From assembly GCF_949298305.1 (NCBI RefSeq), contig NZ_CASFWU010000050.1, forward strand, positions 1 through 28,905: DNA of 28,905 bases, read 5' to 3'. A program made the position numbers and the translations under genes. Shown piece by piece: positions 22,916 through 28,905 of this stretch. A model generated the notes under the pieces. That model was not told where the DNA came from, did not search any database, and saw only the letters and a list, made by a program, of their open reading frames with translations. Source of the stretch: an uncultured Bacteroides sp. GTDB lineage: Bacteria > Bacteroidota > Bacteroidia > Bacteroidales > Bacteroidaceae. Numbering within the stretch: the first letter of the stretch is position 1; every line of letters begins with the position of its first letter.

Positions 22916-24248
22916 GCGTCTGATAACGGAAGCGCAGCCACAACATGATGCCTGCGCTGGTCAGCCCGAAGGGAAAAGCCATCCATACCCCCGTCACTCC
23001 CCAGCCCAGCACGAAGCCGCAAAGGTAACCTACGGGCAAAGATATAACAAAATATGCGATAAATGCTATAAACATCATGGGTTTTACGTCCGAGATGCCT
23101 CGCAGGGCGTTGGCGAAATTAATCTGGAGGCCGTCGCCGAACTGGTAGATGAGGAAGGGGAAGAACAGGGCAGACACCATGGCGGTCACTTCGGCATTGT
23201 CCGTAAACCAGCCTCCCAGCTGCCCGCGCAGGGCAAAGATGATGCTGAGCAGCACCACGGCCATGCCCAGTATCAGGTGGAAGCCCGCGTAGGCCGAGCG
23301 GCGCACGTTCTCCCTGTCGTTCTGTCCCTTGTAGTTGCTGACGCGTACGGCCACCGCTGCCCCCATGCCGTAGAACATCATGAAGGTGAACTGCGAGATG
23401 GTGAGCATCACCTGGTGCGAGGCCAGCGCGATGGTGCCCAGCCAGCCCACCATGATGGTGCTGAGGCTGAACGAGGCCGTCTCCATGCCCATCTGCAAGC
23501 CCACAGGCCAGCCCAGGGCGTTGAGCCGTCTGAACACGGGCATCGAAAAGCCCAGACGGGAGAATCCCGCCCGGTAGCGCAGGAAGCGCCGCCCGCGCAG
23601 CACCACCCAGGCAAAGACCAGCACCATCAGCACCCGCGAGAACAGTGTGCTGACACCCGCTCCCAGCAGGCCCAGTTCGGGCAGGCCGCACTTGCCGTTG
23701 ATGAGCACATAGTTGCCCGCAATGTTCAGGGTGTTGCCTCCAAGCAGCACCCACATGGCGGTCTTGGTGTCGGTAATGCCGTCGGTAAACTGCTTGAAGG
23801 CATTGAACAGCATGACGAACACCAGCGAGAAGAGTTGGGTCAGGTAGTAAGGTTTGATCAGGGGGAGCAGCTCTTCGGGCTGTCCCAGCCGCTCCACGTT
23901 GAAATAGAGCAGGGTCATGAGCAGCGTGAGCAGCAGTCCCACCAGGAAGTTGGCCAGCAGGCTGCAGCGCAGGGCCTGTCCGGCCTCGGAGAAGCGGCGG
24001 TTGCCGTAGCAGCTGCCCACAACGGGCGTAAGGCCGTAGCTGAAGCCCGTGCAGAAGATGATGCAGAGATTGAACACATTGTTCACGAACGAGGCCGCCC
24101 CCAGTTCCTCCGTGCTGTGGTGCCCCACCATTAGCGTATCGGCAAAGCCCAGGATGATGACACCCAGCTGGCCGATGATGATGGGAAGGCCCAGAAAGAA
24201 GAGGGCGCGGTAATGTTTCTTGTAATTATCAAAGATTTCTCTCATCAT
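22908..24248 (-). CDS. MATE family efflux transporter
   Basis: A 446-residue protein with about twelve membrane helices in two six-helix halves, the standard MATE length. The first helix region LGLPIIIGQLGVIILGFADT and the matching second-half start WPVGLQMGMETASFSLST are typical. MATE proteins export cationic drugs or metabolites using sodium or proton gradients; substrate not determinable. It sits between the M16 peptidase (62 bp upstream) and the kinase (8-bp overlap ATGAATAG). Co-transcription with a sensor kinase could mean regulated export or simple operon hitch-hiking. Confidence 0.92.
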   Translation of the reverse strand: MMREIFDNYKKHYRALFFLGLPIIIGQLGVIILGFADTLMVGHHSTEELGAASFVNNVFNLCIIFCTGFSYGLTPVVGSCYGNRRFSEAGQALRCSLLANFLVGLLLTLLMTLLYFNVERLGQPEELLPLIKPYYLTQLFSLVFVMLFNAFKQFTDGITDTKTAMWVLLGGNTLNIAGNYVLINGKCGLPELGLLGAGVSTLFSRVLMVLVFAWVVLRGRRFLRYRAGFSRLGFSMPVFRRLNALGWPVGLQMGMETASFSLSTIMVGWLGTIALASHQVMLTISQFTFMMFYGMGAAVAVRVSNYKGQNDRENVRRSAYAGFHLILGMAVVLLSIIFALRGQLGGWFTDNAEVTAMVSALFFPFLIYQFGDGLQINFANALRGISDVKPMMFIAFIAYFVISLPVGYLCGFVLGWGVTGVWMAFPFGLTSAGIMLWLRFRYQTHE

Positions 24249-24310
24249 TCAATGGGTAGAATGCTCTGCTGCGGAACCGGCCGGCGGTTGGTGTCCGCGG
24301 CAGAAGCCTG

Positions 24311-25543
24311 TCATCCTTTCTTGTAGTGCAGCACCACGCCGTTCTCCGGCCGGAAGGCGCGGGCGGCCACATCGCGCAGGTGTTCGGGCGAGACCGAGCG
24401 GTAGCGTTCCACTTCGCGGTCTATGTCTTCGGCCTGTCCGGTCAGCTCGAACCAGGCCAGATTGGTGGCCACGTTCAGGTAGTTGATGTTGCCGAAGATT
24501 TGGGTGGACTCGAACTTGTTCTTCACCTTCTCCAGTTCCTGTGTGCCTACGGAGTTGCGCATGAGGTCTTCCAGTTCGCGGCGTACGGCTTCTTCGGCCT
24601 GTTCCAGCGAGATGCCCGCGGCAGGCTTGCCGGAGACATGCAGCAGGCCCGCGTCGCGTGTGCCCGAAATGTAGGCGTCTATGCTCGAGAAGATTTTCCG
24701 TTCCTTCACCAGACGCAAGTTCAGACGGCTGGAGCTCCCGTTGGAGAGAATGTCCGACAGAATGTCAAAGGCGTAGTAGTCGGGCTCGTCGCGGCGACAG
24801 GTGTGGAAGGCCATGAAAAGGGCATCCAACGGCACGTTGCGCTCCACAGTCAGCCTGCGCTCCTCGGTCTGGACAGGTTCTTGGGGCAACCGGCGGACAG
24901 GCACGTCGCGCCGGGGAATGGGGCCGAACCACTTCAGCGTCAGTCTGAGCGTCTCTTCCCATGAAATGTTGCCCGTAACGGCCAGCACGGCATTGTTGGG
25001 CGCATAGAAACGATAGAAGAAGTCTTCCACTTCCTGCAACGTGGCCCGTTCGATGTGGGCCAGTTCCTTGCCGATGGTAGGCCAGCGGTAGGGATGTACC
25101 TTGTAGGCCAGGGGACGGAGCAGATGGCTCACGTCGCCATAAGGCTGGTTCAGACAACGCTGCTTGAACTCTTCCATCACCACCCCGCGCTGCACGTCAA
25201 GGCTGTGCTCGCTGAAGTCCAGTGCCAGCATGCGGTCGGATTCCAGCCAGAAGCCGGTTTCCACGTTCGACTTGGGAATGGTGAGGTAATAGTTGGTTAT
25301 GTCATTGTTGGTCCACGCGTTGTTCTCCCCGCCCGCCTGTTGCAGGGGACCGTCATAGTCGGGGATGTTCACCGAGCCTCCGAACATGAGATGCTCGAAC
25401 AGATGGGCAAAGCCCGTATGCTCGGGGTGCTCGTCACGGGCGCCCACATCGTAGACAATGTCCAGCGCCACCATCTGCGTATCCTTGTCTTCGCAATGCA
25501 CCACCCGAAGCCCGTTGTTCAATGTCTGCTTGTTGATTTTCAT
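24311..25543 (-). CDS. M16 family (insulinase-like) zinc peptidase
   Basis: A 410-residue protein with the inverted zinc motif HxxEH as HLFEH (47-51), preceded by the family segment GARDEHPEHTGFAH. The third zinc ligand is a glutamate in GVVMEEF (about 124). The C-terminal half has the second M16 fold, including LSNGSSSRLNLRLVKER. Length fits the single-unit M16B/C subgroup that acts as a dimer or with an inactive partner. No signal peptide is seen, so it is probably cytoplasmic. It follows the PPIase gene by 24 bp and precedes the MATE gene by 62 bp. Substrate unknown. Confidence 0.92.
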   Translation of the reverse strand: MKINKQTLNNGLRVVHCEDKDTQMVALDIVYDVGARDEHPEHTGFAHLFEHLMFGGSVNIPDYDGPLQQAGGENNAWTNNDITNYYLTIPKSNVETGFWLESDRMLALDFSEHSLDVQRGVVMEEFKQRCLNQPYGDVSHLLRPLAYKVHPYRWPTIGKELAHIERATLQEVEDFFYRFYAPNNAVLAVTGNISWEETLRLTLKWFGPIPRRDVPVRRLPQEPVQTEERRLTVERNVPLDALFMAFHTCRRDEPDYYAFDILSDILSNGSSSRLNLRLVKERKIFSSIDAYISGTRDAGLLHVSGKPAAGISLEQAEEAVRRELEDLMRNSVGTQELEKVKNKFESTQIFGNINYLNVATNLAWFELTGQAEDIDREVERYRSVSPEHLRDVAARAFRPENGVVLHYKKG

Positions 25544-25567
25544 GGCTGTCCCCCTCAGTCTAAACCG

Positions 25568-26407
25568 TCAGTCCAGTACCGTCACTTTCTTGATGACTAC
25601 GTCCTGTTCGGGGCGGTCGCTGCGGTCTGTCTTTACTTTCTGTATCTTGTCCACTACATCCATGCCCTCCAGCACTTCGCCGAAGACCGTATATTCGCCG
25701 TCCAGATGGGGAGTGCCGCCTACGGTCGTATAGGCTTCCACCTGCTCGGGCGTGAAGCGGAACTCGGGCATCTTGGCCACTTCGGCCTCAGCCTGTGCAA
25801 TGAGTGTGTCCTGCAGGTTCATCAGTCCCTCGTGGTCGCCGTTCTTGCGCAGCTTGTAGATTTCCTTCATGTGCTTCTGGGCCAAGGCGTTGAACGCGTT
25901 GTTCAGACGCATCTGTCCCATCTGCTGCTCCATGCCCAGCAGGGTGGAGTCGCTGTACACCTTGCCGGTCACGATGTAGAACTGGCAGCCGGACGATTCT
26001 TTCTTGGGGTTCACGTTGTCACCCTGGCGGGCAGCCGAGAGGGCGCCGCGCTTGTGGAAATACTTCGGATAGACGAATTCGGCGGGGATGGTGTAGCCCA
26101 CGTCGCCCGACCCCAGCATCTTGCCCTTGGGCGCATTCTTCGATTCGGGGTCGCCTGCCTGTATCATGAAGTCCTTGATGACCCGATGGAACAACGTGCC
26201 TTCGTAGGTTCCGTTTTCGGCCAGTTTGATGAAGTTGTCACGGTGCTTGGGAGTTTCGTTGTACAGTTTCACGACAATGTCTCCCGCAGAGGTCTCAATT
26301 TTCAGTCTCGTTTCTTGTCCCATATCTCTGTTCTTCTTATGCCCTGAATTGCAGGCAGTCAGTCCGCAAGCCAGAACGGTTAATAATGTTATGAAAAGGC
26401 CTTTCAT
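25568..26407 (-). CDS. Cyclophilin-type peptidyl-prolyl isomerase lipoprotein
   Basis: A 279-residue lipoprotein: signal MKGLFITLLTVLACGLTAC with Cys19. The cyclophilin fold is clear, with FHRVIKDFMIQAGD (catalytic-site Arg in FHRV), QFYIV, and the closing VFGEVLEGMDVVDKI. Between QFYIVTGK (about residue 150) and TVGGTPHLDGEYTVFG (about 225) there is an insert of about 75 mostly helical, charged residues. This is a Bacteroidetes variant, not seen in short bacterial cyclophilins. It catalyses prolyl cis-trans isomerisation in the periplasm. It is first in the operon with the M16, MATE and kinase genes, with a TAtaTTTG box at 26434-26441. Confidence 0.92.
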   Translation of the reverse strand: MKGLFITLLTVLACGLTACNSGHKKNRDMGQETRLKIETSAGDIVVKLYNETPKHRDNFIKLAENGTYEGTLFHRVIKDFMIQAGDPESKNAPKGKMLGSGDVGYTIPAEFVYPKYFHKRGALSAARQGDNVNPKKESSGCQFYIVTGKVYSDSTLLGMEQQMGQMRLNNAFNALAQKHMKEIYKLRKNGDHEGLMNLQDTLIAQAEAEVAKMPEFRFTPEQVEAYTTVGGTPHLDGEYTVFGEVLEGMDVVDKIQKVKTDRSDRPEQDVVIKKVTVLD

Positions 26408-26433
26408 CTTTCTTTTTATTTAATTTAAGCCTG

Positions 26434-26441
26434 CAAATATA
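26434..26441 (-). promoter_or_regulatory. -7 box for the PPIase-M16-MATE-kinase operon
   Basis: CAAATATA on plus is TATATTTG on minus, an exact match, 26 bases before the ATG. It is divergent from the regulator's promoter and only about 20 bp from it. Confidence 0.5.
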
Positions 26442-26462
26442 CGACTTTCGGACAAAACCACT

Positions 26463-26470
26463 TACCTTTG
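26463..26470 (+). promoter_or_regulatory. -7 box for the sigma-54 regulator gene
   Basis: TAccTTTG, an exact match, 28 bases before the ATG at 26499. No convincing -33 element. Confidence 0.55.
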
Positions 26471-26498
26471 TATCTTAAAAGAGACAAAAGCAGAGGAA

Positions 26499-27872
26499 AT
26501 GAAGTCCATATTAATCGTTGAAGACGACATTACTTACGGCATGATGTTGAAGACCTGGCTGGGGAAGAAAGGCTTCCAGGCAAGTTCGGTCAGCAGCATA
26601 GCCCGTGCCCGCAAGCACATCGAGACGGAAAGCGTGGATCTGATATTGTCCGACTTGCGCCTGCCAGACCATGACGGCATCGACCTGCTGAAGTGGCTGG
26701 GTGAAAAGGAACTCTACATCCCTCTCATCATGATGACGGGATATGCCGATATCCAGTCGGCCGTGCAGGCCATCAAACTGGGTGCCTGCGACTATGTTGC
26801 CAAACCCGTCAACCCCGATGAACTGCTTAAAAAAATCAACGAAGCTCTCAGTGCCCCGCAGCCCGAGAAGGCTGCCGCTCCCGCTCCGTCGGCTGGTGGT
26901 AGCGAACTCCACGGGCACACGGGTCATGGTATCGCACCTGCGTCCGTGCTCCAGTCCGACTTCATCGAGGGCGAAAGCGACGTGGCCCGCCAGCTTTTCA
27001 ACTATGTCCGCCTGGTTTCGCCTACCAACATGTCTGTGCTCATCAACGGCGCCAGCGGAACGGGCAAGGAGTATGTGGCCCACCGCATCCATCAGCTCAG
27101 CAAACGGGCCGACCGTCCGTTTGTGGCCATTGACTGCGGCTCCATTCCCAAGGAACTGGCTGCCTCCGAATTCTTCGGCCATGTGAAAGGGGCTTTCACC
27201 GGCGCTCTCAGCGACAAGACGGGAGCCTTTGTCGAGGCCAATGGCGGTACTATCTTCTTGGACGAAATAGGAAACCTGGGCTACGAAGTCCAAATCCAGT
27301 TGCTGCGCGCTTTGCAGGAACGCAAGATACGTCCGGTAGGCTCCAGCAAAGAAATCAACGTTGACGTCCGGCTGGTGACAGCTACCAACGAAAACCTGGA
27401 GCAGGCCATTGAAAAGGGGACTTTTCGCGAGGACCTCTATCATCGCATCAATGAATTCACTTTGCGTATGCCTCTGCTGAAGGAACGTCGCGAAGACATC
27501 CTGCTTTTTGCCAACTTCTTCCTCGACCAGGCCAATCGGGAGCTGGACAAACACCTCATCGGGTTCGACGAGAAAGCCTCGCGCGCCCTGCTGGAATATC
27601 ACTGGCCGGGCAACTTGAGGCAGATGAAGAATACGGTCCGCCGTGCCACCCTGCTGGCGCAGGGTAAATACATCAGTTTGGCCGAGCTGAGTGAACTGCA
27701 GGAAACCGCTGCGCCTCCCGTGGGAATGTCGCTGCGCAACGAAGAAGCGGAAAAACAGCACATCCTCGAAGCCTTGCGCCAAACGGGAAACAACAAGAGC
27801 CGTGCTGCCCAGTTGCTGGGCATCGATCGCAAGACTCTGTATAACAAACTGAAGTTATACAATATACAGTAA
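26499..27872 (+). CDS. Sigma-54-dependent response regulator, NtrC class
   Basis: A 457-residue cytoplasmic activator. Receiver domain 1-115 with the acidic pocket at 8-10, phospho-acceptor Asp52 (ILSDLRLPDHDG), Thr80 and Lys102. A Pro/Ala-rich linker (119-140). AAA+ domain about 155-385: Walker A NGASGTGKE (183-191), the sigma-54-contacting loop GAFTGA (231-236), Walker B TIFLDEI (251-257), arginine-finger region FREDLYHR (309-316). C-terminal Fis-type helix-turn-helix 415-454 (NNKSRAAQLLGIDRKTLYNK). All parts for ATP-driven opening of sigma-54 promoters are intact. It is divergent from the kinase operon and is the likely output of that kinase. Possible targets lie just downstream (28036-28155). 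Confidence 0.95.
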   Translation: MKSILIVEDDITYGMMLKTWLGKKGFQASSVSSIARARKHIETESVDLILSDLRLPDHDGIDLLKWLGEKELYIPLIMMTGYADIQSAVQAIKLGACDYVAKPVNPDELLKKINEALSAPQPEKAAAPAPSAGGSELHGHTGHGIAPASVLQSDFIEGESDVARQLFNYVRLVSPTNMSVLINGASGTGKEYVAHRIHQLSKRADRPFVAIDCGSIPKELAASEFFGHVKGAFTGALSDKTGAFVEANGGTIFLDEIGNLGYEVQIQLLRALQERKIRPVGSSKEINVDVRLVTATNENLEQAIEKGTFREDLYHRINEFTLRMPLLKERREDILLFANFFLDQANRELDKHLIGFDEKASRALLEYHWPGNLRQMKNTVRRATLLAQGKYISLAELSELQETAAPPVGMSLRNEEAEKQHILEALRQTGNNKSRAAQLLGIDRKTLYNKLKLYNIQ

Positions 27873-28035
27873 CCTTGTAAAAGATGGGAAGTCGGTACGC
27901 ATTTGCCTTTCAGGGCTTGTGCGCAAGCCGTAACTGGCTCTTGCATGGCTCGCATCAGGCATTCGACTCAACGGAGAAACGTCCAGGCGACTTCAGAAAA
28001 AAAACATGCCTATGCAGCCTGAGACATTCTATGAA

Positions 28036-28083
28036 TGTGGATAATTTCCACACTTTGCACCACAACTTCCACATCATTCCACA
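28036..28083. promoter_or_regulatory. Phased TTCCACA half-sites, possible activator binding region
   Basis: A palindrome TGTGGATAATTTCCACA at 28036-28052, then TTCCACA at 28067 and 28077. The three same-strand TTCCACA copies start at 28046, 28067 and 28077, that is 21 and 10 bp apart (two turns, one turn). They lie 60-100 bp before the sigma-54-like element, where NtrC-class activators bind. TGTGGATAA alone is also an exact DnaA-box complement. Confidence 0.35.
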
Positions 28084-28139
28084 ACGGTCAGAAATGGCAG
28101 TTGTGCTGATTTTCAGAAATTTAATTGCTTGTACCGATT

Positions 28140-28155
28140 TTGGCACACCGTTTGA
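28140..28155 (+). promoter_or_regulatory. Sigma-54-like promoter (-24/-12)
   Basis: TTGGCACACCGTTTGA keeps TTGGCAC and the 10-base gap between the GG and the -12 element, but has GA in place of the invariant GC. The expected start is about 28167, and a 7-bp hairpin follows at 28171-28189. One key base is off, so confidence is modest. Confidence 0.35.
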
Positions 28156-28278
28156 GATATATATTATGCTGGTGTAGTGATTCTACACCGGGGATAAGAA
28201 GCAAAACTCTTACAAATTATAATGTACCAAAGTTTAATAGCAAATGAATAATTAAAAAGAATTAGTAACAGCCCTGTT

Positions 28279-28286
28279 TATGTTTG
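28279..28286 (+). promoter_or_regulatory. Primary-sigma -7 box for the candidate RNA
   Basis: TAtgTTTG, an exact match ending six bases before the predicted 5' end of the structured RNA. The -33 region is A+T rich with no TTTG. Confidence 0.45.
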
Positions 28287-28291
28287 TTTGT

Positions 28292-28480
28292 GGTGGTACG
28301 TTCTTGACTGAAACCGGAATTATTAGGCATGTACCGTGCTTGTAGCATAGTCTTGTCGTCTGTGTTTCGGATAACAGTCAAGAACGTCCAAATCACAACT
28401 AAGTGGCCGAATAACAGTAAGCACACTTACGCAGAAGCCGTTCCCTCCTTGTCTATTCTGGGGAACGGCTTCTGTCGTTT
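28292..28480 (+). ncRNA. Candidate structured non-coding RNA (6S-like size and shape)
   Basis: About 190 nt with no open frame. A perfect 13-bp stem ACGTTCTTGACTG (28298-28310) / CAGTCAAGAACGT (28375-28387) closes a region of 64 bases and can extend outward (GG/CC and TTGTG/CACAA). Inside is AGGCATG/CGTGCTT with a three-base loop. After the stem come a GTAAG/CTTAC hairpin (28417-28430), which competes with TAAGTG (28400-28405) / CACTTA (28424-28429), and a 14-bp terminator. A long rod with an internal open region and this length recalls 6S RNA, but I cannot confirm the identity by sequence. It could also be the 3' part of a longer transcript from 28167. Confidence 0.55.
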
Positions 28481-28482
28481 TA
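28432..28482 (+). terminator. Strong intrinsic terminator of the candidate RNA
   Basis: CAGAAGCCGTTCCC (28432-28445) pairs perfectly with GGGAACGGCTTCTG (28461-28474), followed by TCGTTTTA. The stem is 14 bp and the loop 15. Confidence 0.8.
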
Positions 28483-28566
28483 TACCATACCTTTTAGAAA
28501 ATTGAGAGGGTAACGGATAGGTCGTGTTGGTTCTTTGACACGATGTTGTTGATTGAATATCCTTAT

Positions 28567-28606
28567 ATAAAAAAAGTTCTGAGGCAACCAATCCTCAGAA
28601 CTTTTT
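28567..28606 (-). terminator. Terminator of tRNA-Lys (usable in both directions)
   Basis: GTTCTGAGG (28576-28584) and CCTCAGAAC (28593-28601) with A-run on the left and TTTTT on the right. It lies 21 bases past the tRNA 3' end on the minus strand. The stem is identical to that at 11990-12015. Confidence 0.8.
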
Positions 28607-28627
28607 GATTTCAATCTATACTTTCTG

Positions 28628-28700
28628 TACACCCTCAGGGATTCGAACCCTGGACCCACTGATTAAGAGTCAGTTGCTCTACCAACTGAGCTAAGAGTGC
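28628..28700 (-). tRNA. tRNA-Lys (anticodon CTT)
   Basis: A 73-nt cloverleaf on the minus strand: acceptor GCACTCT pairing with AGGGTGT (two G-U pairs), D arm with AGCTCAGTTGGTAGAGC, anticodon stem CTGAC/TCAG-type with loop CTCTTAA giving anticodon CTT, and T arm with GGTTCGAATCC. CCA is not encoded. It reads lysine AAG codons. Confidence 0.95.
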
Positions 28701-28722
28701 ATACCCTTTGTTTTTTCGGCTG

Positions 28723-28753
28723 CAAAGGTAGGGCTTTTTTTTAATAGGGCAAC
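28723..28753 (-). promoter_or_regulatory. Promoter for tRNA-Lys
   Basis: On the minus strand GTTG (28750-28753), 19-base gap, then TAccTTTG (CAAAGGTA at 28723-28730), about 20 bases before the tRNA 5' end. Confidence 0.65.
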
Positions 28754-28809
28754 TATTTTGGCTTACTTTTTTTTAAAAAAATATCCGCTGATTTGGGCAG
28801 AAAAACAAA

Positions 28810-28844
28810 AGAGGCTGTCTCAAAATAAACTTGAGATGGCCTCT
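28810..28844. terminator. Hairpin with U-runs, terminator or mobile-element end
   Basis: AGAGGC-TG-TCTCAA (28810-28823) and TTGAGA-TG-GCCTCT (28831-28844) flank a 7-base loop. On the minus strand the stem is followed by TTTTGTTTTT, as expected of a terminator for a gene to the right. The sequence GAGGCTGTCTCAAAA also resembles ends I recall for some Bacteroidetes insertion sequences. Confidence 0.5.
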
Positions 28845-28905
28845 GTTGTTTCATTTCAGATTGAAGTCATTTGGATTTCTCTCAAAAGATGAGTTTATAA
28901 ACTTA

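Larger units (their letters stand above)
27873..28627. other. Gene-poor stretch downstream of the regulator
   Basis: No protein gene is supported. It contains a hairpin GGCTTG/CAAGCC (loop TGCG) near 27914-27929, the TTCCACA half-sites at 28036-28083, direct repeats TCAGAAAT at 28088 and 28113, a sigma-54-like element (28140-28155), a hairpin GGTGTAG/CTACACC (28171-28189), the candidate RNA at 28292-28480 and the terminator at 28576-28606. Base composition is clearly richer in A+T than the coding regions. Confidence 0.7.

Noticed and set aside
26511..27782. A 423-codon minus-strand frame opposite the sigma-54 regulator
   Set aside because: Shadow of an intact NtrC-class gene with every motif in place on the plus strand.
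27884..28177. A 97-codon plus-strand frame after the regulator
   Set aside because: Composition is unlike neighbouring proteins, no family features, and it crosses the half-sites and the sigma-54-like element.

Overview
The window is chromosomal DNA from a member of the Bacteroidales, most likely Bacteroides itself. The protein families point there: ArgR next to an ArgG-linked acetyltransferase, DUF3256, DUF5715, a lipoprotein TamA (TamL) with TamB, and a Mfa2/FimB-like lipoprotein. Nearly every intergenic gap also carries the Bacteroides primary-sigma -7 box TAnnTTTG. Coding DNA is fairly GC-rich. The stretch of about 10.1-13.1 kb is visibly less so. The species cannot be set from the sequence alone.

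Layout. 1-1.5 kb (minus): the 5' end of a GNAT gene, argR with a probable ARG box, and a DUF5715 lipoprotein. 1.6-4.6 kb (plus): truA, an EamA transporter, a free methionine-R-sulfoxide reductase and a DUF3256 protein. 4.6-5.05 kb: a repeat-rich gap with a 23-bp tandem array and a 22-bp repeat family. 5.05-6.65 kb: divergent YitT-type membrane protein and GNAT acetyltransferase. 6.7-10.7 kb (minus): a RecQ-like helicase, a decayed DUF2795 gene, a cob(I)alamin adenosyltransferase and a degenerate methyltransferase-like protein. 10.9-11.8 kb (plus): a fimbrial-type lipoprotein. 12.1-20.1 kb (minus): a sugar-nucleotidyltransferase-like protein, then tamL and tamB. 20.1-20.56 kb: a second gap with the 22-bp repeat family. 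20.56-26.4 kb (minus): a probable operon PPIase - M16 peptidase - MATE transporter - hybrid histidine kinase. 26.5-27.9 kb (plus): a divergent sigma-54-dependent (NtrC-class) response regulator. 27.9-28.9 kb: a gene-poor stretch with a strong candidate structured RNA, a sigma-54-like promoter with phased upstream half-sites, tRNA-Lys(CTT) and several terminators.

How the parts may work together. The kinase carries HisKA, HATPase, receiver and Hpt domains, so it is a full phosphorelay in one protein. It sits divergently from an NtrC-class regulator with an intact GAFTGA loop. Downstream of that regulator lies a sigma-54-like element followed by a non-coding, hairpin-rich stretch ending in a strong terminator. 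A kinase to NtrC-type activator to sigma-54-driven RNA circuit, as in Vibrio LuxO/Qrr or enterobacterial GlrR/GlmY, is the most interesting hypothesis here. It is inference, and a housekeeping promoter for the same RNA is the competing reading. TamL/TamB form an outer-membrane assembly pair. The two repeat-bearing gaps share one short repeat family and look like an interspersed intergenic element.
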